Assembly (NCBI GenBank): GCA_024196135.1
Contig: JAMQCK010000422.1
Span: 1-23,622 of the forward strand
Reading direction: 5' to 3'
DNA: 23,622 bases
Origin: Pleurotus ostreatus/Saccharomyces cerevisiae fusant
Lineage: Eukaryota > Opisthokonta
Numbering within the stretch: position 1 is the first letter of the stretch; each line of letters begins with the position of its first letter. This document shows, piece after piece, positions 1 through 13,758 of the stretch. Made by a program: the position numbers and the translations under genes. The notes below the pieces were generated by a model. It was given only the letters and a program-made list of their open reading frames with translations. It did no database searches and was not told where the DNA came from.

Positions 1-1000
1 CTTGTTGCCTTCTTGACTCAACGGTCCTTCTCGCAGAGAAACTGCGACGAGTCCGGTTGTACGCACCTCGTATAAGCTTCAGCTTGAACGCCACTACCAT
101 CGATCACACAAGCGAACCCTCCCGCGTCGCTATAGCCTCAATTTGCCCCAAAATGGACCCTCGCTACAGCGATTTATGACCATTTGGGTACGAAGGGACG
201 AGAATCACATGCATCGCCTTCTCGCCTAATTAATTCATTTTTCTCCTTGCCGACTGACTCACTCGGACTTGACTCAACGCGCTCGGCGTCGCCTTGTACC
301 CTTCCTCGTGCGCTCTACTTCTTCGCATCCCTTCATTCCTACCAAGAGCACCTCTTCGCGAATGACTTCCATTGCCAGTTGTTCCCGCGCATCTCCGCCT
401 TCGCGCCATCAGCCCTCCATTCCCGTATATTAACTGTTAGTGTCCCCGCAGCGGGAGACCATCTGCTCATGCCTATCGCAACGCACTTGAATCGTATTTG
501 GTGGCGCGGTTGTCAGCGCAACGTCCGATAGCGGCCTGTACCCGACAGAGCACGTCAACCCAATCGAGACGTATGCCTGGCTACTAGTGCGTATACCGTT
601 CAGATCGCTGTTCACTCATATACACTGGCTGATGAAGTCCGCCAAATTAGACACGACAACCGAACCTTAAGGATGTGCCGAGCAACCACATCCAAGAAGT
701 CGAAGCCCTTGTGCTGCGCGTCTGTTGAACGTCTTCTCGACCGTCAGCTGAGTACTAGCGCCATTGGATACTCTTTTGTTGACCTAGATAGGTTGTCTAT
801 CAGACCCTTCCTCGGCCGCCACCCTCCATCGCCGTGCGCTACCCTCTATCGTCCATTCCTGAGACCCTTCCCTCCGCATGCGTTTGTCTCCTTCTTACAG
901 GCCCCGCTGCCCCAATCTGCCTGCAACTCAATCTATGGCAATCATGTCCTGTGCATACCTTCTGCTCGGACGATTTCGCCTCAACCGACGGCCTCGCATC
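1..1000. other. gene-poor stretch, nothing recognised
   Basis: Open frames here are short, overlap on both strands, and give Ser/Pro/Cys/His-rich translations with no recognisable domain. I see no chain of exons joined by good GT-AG introns. It could hold a UTR or the tail of a gene lying to the left of the window, but nothing supports that directly. Confidence 0.4.
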
Positions 1001-1020
1001 GACAGACCATCAACCTTTGC

Positions 1021-1086
1021 ACACGAACAATCAACCTTCGCACACGAACAATCAACCATGGCACACACGAACAATCAACTATGGCG
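1021..1086. repeat. short tandem repeat, about 21-23 bp unit, three copies
   Basis: Three adjacent copies begin with the same core ACACGAACAATCAAC, at 1021, 1042 and 1065. They are followed by variable tails (CTTCGC, CATGGCAC, TATGGCG). A weaker partial copy (GACAGACCATCAACCTTTGC) precedes them. The three frames across it differ, so this looks like a small minisatellite rather than coding sequence. Confidence 0.8.
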
Positions 1087-1210
1087 CGCTCAAATCGTCA
1101 GTTTTCGTACTTCCTGTTCGTTCCGCTCCGCTTCCCATGCGCGGATCCCCTCTCCCATGCGTCGATCCCGCTTCTGAGCTCGGCCGTTCGTTCCTTCCGC
1201 CCGCATTCCC

Positions 1211-1315
1211 ACCCTTGCGTACGTTAATTCTGTCCTTTCGCACGTGAAGCTTCTCATTTTGCGCGTGAAGTCTCTCTTCAAGTACGTTAACCCTATCCTC
1301 GAATGCGTTTGGTCT
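1211..1315. repeat. degenerate 21-bp tandem repeat (five units)
   Basis: Read on the minus strand, five consecutive 21-bp units translate as RPNAFED, RVNVLEE, RLHAQNE, KLHVRKD and RINVRKG, an obvious heptad periodicity. The period matches the clearer repeat at 1021-1086, so both are probably decayed parts of one repetitive tract. The minus frame that contains it (1348-1079) has no other sign of being a gene, so I do not call a protein. Confidence 0.5.
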
Positions 1316-1689
1316 CTCCTCTGCCACGCAGCCGCGAAATTTCTCCATCTACATATTTTCCTTTCCCCGCTCCTGCTGCTCATACCGGGTAACTGTCCGC
1401 TCCCCTCAGCCATGCTTCCGCTCAATTGTCCACTCATGCCAGTCAATCCTCATGCCCTGCTACTCAATTGTTCTTACCCTCCGCTCTATCCTCCTCACCA
1501 TGCGCGCCCTCAATTTTTCATCTGTCCCATCTGACCTACTCTACTGCTTCCCCGCTTTCCTTCACTTCCTCCACGCGCGCATACAGTACTTTCTCCCCTT
1601 CCTCCGGATCCCCCATACTTCGTCCGCCCTCGCCGGCTGCGCGATCTTCGCGATCTGGGTCTAGGTACGTGTTGCGGTATTGTGCGAGT

Positions 1690-1740
1690 GTTTGGAGGGC
1701 TGATCGCACTTAGAGGACTGATCGCGCTTCGATCCGCTGA
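1690..1740. repeat. imperfect 18-bp direct repeat
   Basis: Two to three imperfect copies of a unit built round CTGATCGC(A/G)CTT lie next to each other (around 1699-1734), followed by a partial CCGCTGATAG copy. It is part of the same repeat-rich spacer as the units at 1.0-1.3 kb. Confidence 0.5.
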
Positions 1741-2298
1741 TAGAATGCGTGGCTCTGCATACCGCGTCCTGGACGAGGAGTTCCATTCTGATACAACAAT
1801 AGCGCCACATGCGTCCTTCCCTGTCCTTCCAGACCGCGCATCCGTCCATCAACCGTCCATCTGCAGGCGCTGACAAAGCATCCTTGGTCTGCTGAGCGAG
1901 GTGGTAAGCAGCTTCGGAATACCCTCCTCGCCGTCTTGCAGCCCCGCCACCCCCTCCACCGCCACGATCGTCGCGCGCCTTACCTTGAAAGTGGCTGCGG
2001 CGCGGCGCTCGGCTACTCAATACCCTCGTCCCGGTTGCCTCCCGCCTTGCTCCCGTCCAAAGGCACGCATTTAGCTAACTGAATAGTCCCGCGCGCCTGG
2101 CCCGTCGCCGCCCTGTCCGCGCCCCCTGCCTATTCACTGTCAAGCGCACTTTGCCCCCGCTTCCGCGCCGCCCCCTTCTCCGCGCGCTCGCGCCGTGCCT
2201 AATTGCGCGCCCTTCATGAGTCTGTATCTGGCGGCGCGGCAGGGCGCGCCCTCTCGCCCGTCCGCGCCTCCGGGGGCTGGGCAGAGGACGCGCAAGCG

Positions 2299-2327
2299 AG
2301 GGCGAGGGTGGGGCGGGGCGGGGCGGC
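2299..2327 (+). other. G-quadruplex-type G-run in a GC-rich island
   Basis: Five runs of three or more G, separated by one to three bases, lie in 29 bp (GGG CGA GGG T GGGG C GGGG C GGGG). The surrounding 2.08-2.40 kb is strikingly rich in C, G and CpG compared with its flanks. No gene structure explains it. The motif fits the standard G4 pattern, but whether it folds or regulates anything cannot be seen. Confidence 0.55.
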
Positions 2328-2586
2328 CTGGACTGGCGGCGCTGCGCGTAGCGGATCACGAGGCGTCGGAGGCGGGCCTCGGGGCGGGCTGTGCCTCAAA
2401 TTTACCTTATCTGGACAGCCTTGTCTTACGAGAGGCAACTTGCATCATGCAGTGCCGGGTCGGCAGCGCGAGAGCCGGGAGGGCATCGGCGGATGGTGGC
2501 TGCCTCCAGAGAGTAATGTGTACTCCTCAGAAGTGGTAAAAACGGCTCAGGACTGAGCCGGAGAGGATACGAGAACATACGAGACC

Positions 2587-2592
2587 AAAAAA
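2587..2592 (-). terminator. RNA polymerase III T-run terminator of the tRNA
   Basis: Six A on the plus strand are TTTTTT on the tRNA strand, about 20 bp past the tRNA 3' end, the usual form of a Pol III stop. Confidence 0.65.
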
Positions 2593-2612
2593 TGTGATGC
2601 AATCGCTTTTAG

Positions 2613-2692
2613 TGGATGTTAGGAGGATCGAACTCCTGGCCTTTCGCAATGGACAGTGCAAAGCGAACGCGCTACCACTGCGCTAAACACCC
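2613..2692 (-). tRNA. tRNA-Ala (anticodon UGC) with an 8-nt intron
   Basis: All arms fold: acceptor GGGTGTT with AACATCC, D-arm GCGC/GCGC, anticodon stem TTCGC/GCGAA, T-arm AGGAG-TTCGATC-CTCCT, discriminator A73. The third acceptor pair is G3:U70, the established identity element for alanine tRNA. The anticodon loop reads TTTGCA plus one T once 8 nt (CTGTCCAT) are removed after position 37, the canonical site of nuclear tRNA introns. Internal promoters are visible: A box TAGCGCAGTGG (2685-2675) and B box GTTCGATCC (2633-2625). CCA is not encoded, as expected in eukaryotes. Confidence 0.93.
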
Positions 2693-2854
2693 GAGATGGC
2701 TGAGAATACGGGCTGTCCCCAGCCTGTCGACACTGATCAATCTACCAGTTCCAAGGAAGAAAGACATGAGTACCCATAACAAGCGATACAAGTACATAGT
2801 ACGATGCCTATCGAGCCATTACATGAGCTACCGTGTCGAGGGAACCATCTGCTA

Positions 2855-4630
2855 TCAGTTGTAGTGCTTCACAACCACGCCATGCACGATCTCCTCCTCG
2901 ACGTTCTTCTCCCGGCCCTGCGTCAACTCTACCGTCCCGTAGCTCTTCGTCCGGTGCGTGCGCCACTCCTCCATCGTCGGCTCCTGGCCCGGAGGGCAGA
3001 GACGGCGGACGCCGACCCTCTTCAGAACCTCGCTCTCCTCGTGGGGCGTGAGGCGCATGTGGTCGGCGGCCATCGCGAAATAGAAGACGCCGAGGCGGGC
3101 GATGTTGCGCTGGTCGGAGGGCGGGAGGATGACGCGGTGGCGGGTGGAGGGGTAGTAGCCGCCGCAGAGGAACTCCATGACGTCGCCGGCGTTGATAACC
3201 TGTAAGATGTAAGTGAGTGGACGCGCAAAGACGGAAGGCCGCATGGAAGGCGGCGGTAATGGGTCAGGAGGCGTGTGGACAATGGTAAGGGATGAAGAGC
3301 GAAACGCACCAGCGCATTGTCGATATGGCGAACCCAGCGCCACTGTCCGTCCGGAGAGAGGATCTGAAGGCCGCCGACGGGCTGAGACCAGAGAATCGTG
3401 ATAGAGCCGATGTCTGAGCGCGCCGCGTTTTGTAAGCCGGTATCTTCGCGACGGCGAAGAAAGACCAACCGGTATGCCCCTTCAGCCACACGTTCTTCGT
3501 CTTCAGCTCCTCGTAGTCCGTGCGCGGGTGGCTGAAGATACAGAGATGAGCGAGCCGCCATCTACCGAGGAGAAAGCGCGACGTACTACTTCATGAAGCG
3601 AACTGAAGGACGAAACGGTCAGTCAGATATGCGTGCGAGGGAAAAGGAATGTAATGGGCGCCTCACCAGACGACTCGCCAACGTCCTCAAACTTGTGCTG
3701 GTTCACGAGCGTGTCCTCCGGCAGATCAAGACCGAGCGCGAGGAGTCTGCGAAAAGCGTAAGCAAACTCCCACACGCTAAGCAAAGTAAGGCCGGTCCCG
3801 AAGCCTCTCATCAGAGTAAATGACCCCACGGTGACGAAAAAGCCCCCGCGTTGTGGAACCAAAGGAACCAAAGCGGAATGTAAGCGCACCTCAGAATGGG
3901 GTAAAGGATGTTAAAGTGGCAGTGCCGCGCGAAGTCGTCGACCTCGTTCATGTAGGGGCGAAGCGCAGTGGGATGGGCGGCGCGGTTGATGTGGTGGTTG
4001 ACTGCGCGATCATCAGAGAGGGCGTGGGCGAAGGGGGGGGAGACATACTGTTGTAGTGCTCGATCTGGTCACGGACGCCGGAAGCGAGATTCTGAGAGGC
4101 GTGGCGAGTCAGTGACGGATGATCAGCGCGGAGGAGGAGATCAAGGGAGGACGCACCCACGTCTGCTTCGGCTTGTACCCCTGGTAGACGGACTGCGACT
4201 TCATGGAGTACGCGCGCTTCTCGCGCTCGGAGACCTCCTCGAAGGTAACGTCGGCGATGGAGAAGATGCGATTCGTCTGCACAGGATCGTGAGCGATGTG
4301 TGCGTACGTTGCGGCACGAGGACGTACTTGCTCCTGCGTGTACCCATGATTGATGACGTAGAAAAAGCCTTGGCTACGCAGCGCCTCCGAGACCTCGACG
4401 GCGAGCTCCTTACGACCCTCGGGCGTGGCGGCTTTGGAGAGATCGATGATGGCGAGGGAGGCGTAGTCGACTGAGAATGGCGGACTCAGCCAATTATCAA
4501 CGGTGTGTAAGAAGAAAAGCCACGTACGATCTTCCTGCGTGACAGGCGGCGGGGTATATTCTGGTGGATCCGGACGCGACGCGGGCCAGAGGAAGCTTAG
4601 AAGGTAAGAGAGAAAAGACGAAAGAGACAT
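2855..4630 (-). CDS. 2-oxoglutarate/Fe(II) oxygenase, isopenicillin-N-synthase-like
   Basis: Non-haem dioxygenase; the substrate cannot be read from the sequence. Exons: 4630-4528, 4470-4328, 4276-4157, 4091-4049, 4001-3890, 3746-3667, 3602-3587, 3531-3470, 3413-3310, 3199-2855. They join in frame to 375 aa plus TGA. A short hydrophobic N-terminus (FLSYLLSFLWP) could be a signal or anchor. The N-terminal DIOX_N domain (about 35-130) contains GFFYVINHG. The catalytic domain (about 200-310) has the iron ligands H225, D227 (HTD) and H282 in STRHRV. R296 in ARLGVFYF is the likely 2-oxoglutarate contact, with G298 where Ser is common. The HTD motif is split by the intron 3469-3414, and exon 7 is only 16 nt. 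The longer upstream frame starts with TTG, so the ATG at 4630 is chosen. Family assignment is firm; the long introns (3889-3747, 3309-3200) are the least certain joins. Confidence 0.9.
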
Positions 4631-6314
4631 GGCGAGTCGAGTCGAAGATCTCAAGCAGGAGAGCAAGCGGGGGATGGGGATAGTCAATGACGACGTACCT
4701 TTATATCTACATGGTCGCAGGGTTGAGCTCAGGCGTCCCGTGAGGTATGGCAGATAACGCGGACGCGGTCGGGGAACTCTATCGCGAAGGAGAGGAGGCG
4801 TGATACTATCATGGGAGGGAGGAGGATGGCACTATCTCTGGAGAAGCGACGCGGGCGGCTGGGAAGGGTTAGGCGGGGCAGAGGAGGAGGGTAAAAGAAG
4901 CTGTCGTTGTAGACCGCGGGGAACGCTTGTCTATTGGCTCGTGCCCGTCGTGACTTCGTGGAGTACGTATCCTAGCCGTCCGAATGATAACCGCCCGGGA
5001 GGAAGATGGAGGGGTGAGTATCTGAAAATGTTCGAGCTCACCGGCACGCAATATGTGTCCGCACGTATGTACTCAAGTCAGGCAAAAGACGACGACAACA
5101 ATACATTCGTCGCGATCGAGCTCGCTATACGGTATTGTCGATGTTGAGCGCTGCGAACGGCGGCGAAATCTGCGCGTATAGGTCGCCTTATCTAAAGATA
5201 GGCTTGACCCGTGGGCGGGAGGCTGACTGCGCAGCCAGGTCAGGCAAGCTGAAGAGGGTAAGGCATGCGCGGAATACGGTAGGGAAATGTACGCACCGGG
5301 AAGCCGTCGAGGGTGTCCAAGCGAGCTATCGCCACCGCATCTATTCCACCAGTCCCATTGCTCCAACCTTATCCTGACCATATCTGTATCGTCTGGCTCA
5401 CCAAAGCGAGCCTATAAGAAGTGGCGGATAGCGCGCTTGGAGAGCAGAGGCGCTGTCCGCAGGAGGATCAGATAGGTCGATGAGAAGCAGGCGCCGAGTG
5501 AGACAGGATACGAAGAAGCGTGAAAGCTACATAGATATGGGAGACGGGCGATAACAGATAGACGCCCTCGAGCATGGTCCTGGTTGCGGGAGAAAATGAA
5601 GAGGCGAGTTACATGTTGCGCTCGACGGACATGGAGGTTCGAAACAGCGGTCCAATCAACAGATCGAGGACAATAAACGCCGCCACGTGATGGCGTCTTA
5701 TACTCGAAGCCATGGATCACCACCACCCACCCAACCTTTCGGACCACGTACCACTAGCACCAGACAGGCTTCACCTGACGGGTGCCCCATGCATGCTCTT
5801 CGAGGCATGGGGCCAGCTTCTACTAGGAGAAAGCATCTCGTATTTCTAGCTGATCTCAAGAGTTGCCCGTCCTTTTGAGTTTTCCTGCATATAGTGCGAG
5901 ATTAGCGCCCTCCCCTCTCTATCGCCTATTTCGGTCTATATGGTATACGGCATGATGTACTCTCACCGCATTTGTGCGTGTAGACTTGTGTCGGTGGTAC
6001 ACCACCCTCGACATCCAACTGTTTCCGGGAAAGCCCATTCCCTTGTTTTGTGGTAAAGTCAATTCTCACGCTCTTGTCGCCCAAGTTGCATGGTGAATGC
6101 CAGACCCATGTATTGAGAGTGCCGGAACACCGTCGCTGAAGACATGACGGTGCTAATTAGAGTTTGTGGGCCGTCCGGTGATTGTCTCCGTCGCGCGTCG
6201 CGTGTCGACGCCACATATTCATCTCCTTCCCCGCACGCCGTCGTCGGCATCGAGCACGGCTGTCGACATCGAGCTCCAAAACCATCGCGCCAGCATTCCC
6301 TTGAGCCTAACGAG
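4631..6314. other. spacer between divergent oxygenase and Ca2+-ATPase genes
   Basis: The two flanking genes point away from each other, so this stretch should carry both promoters. I see no convincing TATA box or conserved gene. CT-rich runs lie at about 5908-5925. A perfect 9-bp inverted repeat GCCCCATGC/GCATGGGGC lies at 5784-5792 and 5805-5813, and one weak spliced candidate at 5073-5381 is listed separately. Confidence 0.4.
5073..5381 (-). CDS. weak candidate: small two-exon protein of unknown function
   Basis: An ATG at 5381 opens a frame (MVRIRLEQWDWWN...) that meets a typical GTGCGT donor. Removing 5296-5249 (48 bp, ending CTCTTCAG) keeps it open to 5073, giving about 86 aa. The product is basic and Ser/Arg-rich in its second half and matches nothing I know. 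The exon 5' of this intron also has a coding-like alternative frame (GIDAVAIARLDTLDGFP), which stops right after the splice. Treat it as a possibility only. Confidence 0.18.
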   Translation of the reverse strand: MVRIRLEQWDWWNRCGGDSSLGHPRRLPGAYISLPYSAHALPSSACLTWLRSQPPAHGSSLSLDKATYTRRFRRRSQRSTSTIPYSELDRDECIVVVVFCLT

Positions 6315-10983
<4,669 letters not shown>

Positions 10984-11374
10984 ATTATCACTGGTATATC
11001 AGGAATAGACGGCATGATTTTTTCCTCAGGAGTCTTCTCATACTTGTCGTGCGCAGGCCGCTGCTCAAGCCTCGGCGCTTGCAGTCGTGAGGTGTGCTAA
11101 GCTCGTGAGCTCGACAGTACGAGTCGCCGTATCGCCGTACGCATCGTCTGCGTCGACTTGCGCTGCGCGCGTCGGGATGCCGACGCCACGAAATGGCGGA
11201 CGCCGGCCTGATGCGGGCCGATGTCCGGGAGCAAATGTTGATTCCCACGGTGTCATAGGGTTCTTTCAAACGGTCACGGCCGCCACTTCAACAAACCTTG
11301 TGCCTTCGAAAGCGCACAATCCACCGAACGGCGCATTGAATCACCGTTCTTCTTAATACACCCACGCTCGTACG
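10984..11374. other. intergenic region, ATPase 3' end to importin alpha promoter
   Basis: About 390 bp between two genes on the same strand. No coding structure was found; the frames inside are short and lack good introns. It should hold the ATPase 3' UTR and the promoter of the next gene, but I can point to no specific site. Confidence 0.4.
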
Positions 11375-13080
11375 ATGCGGTCGAGACGAAATAGTGGGTA
11401 CTTTCTTTGGGAATGACGCGCGTTGAATCTAACGGCTTTGTGTTTCTTTGCGTGTAGCGTACAAGGCTACCGTGCCCATGGAGGCGGATGACCGCCGCAA
11501 ACGAAGAGAAGAGCAGCAGGTCTCTATCCGTCGTCAAAAGCGCGAGGAGCAGGTGTCCAAGCGCCGACATTTCTTGCCCTCATCAGGCGCCGACTCCGAC
11601 GACGAAGCCATTGCTGTTGACACGAGCGTGAGTTCGAAGGCATTCAAGCATTACGGACGAGCTAATAGGTTGACGATGTGTCCATAGAACATAGACAGCG
11701 CTATAACCGGCCTATTCTCCGAAGACCGCCTCCGACATTTAGCGTCTGTGGCAACGCTTCGAAAAATATTAACGACCGCGGACCCTCCTATTGAGAAGAT
11801 GATCGAGCGCGGCGTAGTACCCAGACTGGTCGCACTCCTCTCGTCTGACAACGAGATGCTGCAGGTATGCTCGGAAGCCATCCGAGCTCTGTGCCACAGC
11901 CGTTTGCTGCGCTGACTTTTCTCTGCGTAGTTTGAAGCTGCATGGGCTCTCACGAACATTGCTGGCGGCACGCCCGAGGAGACGCGTGCGGTCCTCGACG
12001 CCAATGCGGCGCCGCGGCTGGTGCAGCTCCTCTACTCGTCCTCCGCCGGCGTACGCGAGCAGGCGGTCTGGGCGCTTGGCAACATCGCGGGTGACGGTCC
12101 GCCTGCGCGCGCTCATCTGTTAGACCGCGGCGCGCTTCGGGGCGTACTTCACGTCCTTGACGAGCCCGCGGAGCCCGCCGTCTTGCGCACCGCCGCGTGG
12201 ACGTTAAGTAACCTTTGCAGACATATGAGCGCGCGATTAGACAGTTCTTCGGTAGGTCGCACAATCCTCGTGGTCCTGGGCCGTGATTCTGATGTCCTCG
12301 CAGGTCGGTTCTGCGCTTCCTGCTGTCCTACGCCTTCTCGATACGCCCGACGGAGAATTACTCGTCGACGTATGCTGGGCACTTACCGACCTCTGCGAGA
12401 AGACGCACGCGCCGCTCGCCGCCCGCATCGGCGTATGTCACCCGCTGGTCACCCTCCTCGCGCATCCTTCACCCGGCATCGTCACGCCCGCGCTCCTCGC
12501 GCTGAAGAACATCACCGCCGCCGACGACAGCGCCACGGACTCGGTCATCGAAGCAGGCGCTATCCCGGTCCTCGTGTCTTTGCTCGCCTATCCTGGCGAA
12601 GCAGTCCGCCGCGACGCCGCGCTCGCGCTGTCGAACGTGACCGCTGGCCCTCCGGCACACATTCAGGCCGCGCTCGACGCTGGCGCCGTCCCGCCGCTCG
12701 TGCGCGCGTGCCAGCACGGCGATCCCTCCCTGCGGAAAGAGGCGTGCTGGGCGCTCGCGAACGCGATCGCGGGTGAGGCCGAGCAAGTGCGCTACCTCGT
12801 CTCCGAGGGCGTCGTCCCGCCACTCTGCGGGATGCTCTCCATGGGCGACGCCCGCATCACCCTCGTCGTGCTCGACGCGCTCTCCAACGTCCTGCGCGTC
12901 GGGGAGATGGACCGCAACGAGGACGATGAATGGTCTCTGAACGAATACGCGCTGCTACTCGAGGAGGCGGGCGGGCTGGAGGCGGTGCACAAGCTGCTCG
13001 AGCACGATAATGTGGACGTGTTCAACTTGGCGTATCATATCATGTCCACGTACTTTGCGGAATTGGACGATGATTTCTGA
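11375..13080 (+). CDS. SRP1: importin subunit alpha (karyopherin alpha), divergent
   Basis: Adaptor that binds nuclear localisation signals and hands cargo to importin beta. Exons 11375-11393, 11458-11627, 11688-11864, 11931-12251 and 12304-13080 join to 487 aa, shorter than the usual ~530-540. The 19-nt first exon is inferred: its ATG and phase fit the next exon, which begins YKATVPM. Residues 1-45 form the importin-beta-binding domain with basic clusters (RRKRREEQQ, IRRQKREEQVSKRR). Armadillo repeats fill about 70-455. The major NLS groove keeps the Trp/Asn ladder W127/N131, W169/N173 and W212/N216. ARM8 keeps W378/N382, but in ARM7 the usual Trp is L336 (LALSN). ARM5 and ARM6 are also unusual (CWALTDLCE, LLALKNITA). 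It ends with an acidic tail ELDDDF. Family is certain; it may be a paralogue rather than the sole orthologue. Confidence 0.92.
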
Positions 13081-13680
13081 AGGGTTTGATGACCCCAGTA
13101 GCAGCGACTGGTACGATTGAGCGTAGGGCCCAAGTCCGTCGACGCGCACTCAAGGAAGTACAGGTACGTGATCAATACTGCTACTAATCAATCCCAATCA
13201 GGTGCACCCGAAGCTCGTGAAGGGTCATGGCCTCGGTAGGTCCATCGCAGTCGCACGGTATATTGATCGCCCATTCTGTCCCAAGGCGTGGACACGGGAC
13301 TTGGGCGATGAGCGGTAGAAGGCGCTCAGGATCATGTCAGCGGGAAGTCGAGAACTGTTGAGCGGACCTTTCGCCTGCCCGCGATATTGCTGAATGCGGT
13401 GGCCATCAGCTTCTTGCGCGATCCAAGCAGTCTCATCAAGATGCCCATTGTATGCCAGGACGGGACTCGGGTGCCTTTTCAGTTCACGCGGGTCTTTATA
13501 GCAAGCGTGTTACGAGACCTACATACCTCAGTACAAGTCCTACAGCCTGATTCACAGTTTTCTTCCGTGATCTCGCGGGCAATTCACGATCAAAAGTGTG
13601 ACATGGCGTGACCTCCGGAAATCCCAGGACAAGTCTGGTTCACGGGCCGCTGGACAAGGGGCGGCGTGCTTGCCTCCTAA
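13081..13680. other. intergenic region downstream of importin alpha
   Basis: No coding frame longer than about 75 codons and no exon chain. It contains the importin 3' UTR. The frame 13387-13611 has no recognisable feature. Confidence 0.4.
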
Positions 13681-13758
13681 GTCTGGCTCTCTCTCTTGTC
13701 CTTCCTCTTCTCTACATTATCACCTTCTACACTATACTTTCTCTAATAACCAACCCGC
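13681..13758 (+). promoter_or_regulatory. CT-rich leader/transcription start region of the SAP-domain gene
   Basis: A long pyrimidine-rich run (CTCTCTCTTGTCCTTCC, CTTCTCTACATTATC, and onward) ends just before CCAACCCGC-ATG. CT-rich blocks immediately upstream of the start codon are typical of transcription start regions in basidiomycete genes. Its presence argues that the following gene is, or recently was, expressed from its own promoter. Confidence 0.5.

Noticed and set aside
1009..1090. CRISPR-like array
   Set aside because: The units are contiguous with no spacers, and the context is eukaryotic.
1079..1348. Heptad-like minus frame as a coiled-coil protein gene
   Set aside because: The periodicity is explained by a 21-bp DNA repeat; no start, introns or conserved flanks support a protein.
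4631..4687. N-terminal extension of the oxygenase to 4687
   Set aside because: The extra codons begin with TTG; the first ATG in frame is at 4630 and directly precedes the hydrophobic N-terminus.
12021..12776. 251-codon plus-strand frame inside importin alpha
   Set aside because: Out-of-frame reading over importin exons 4 and 5; the armadillo frame is clearly the real one.
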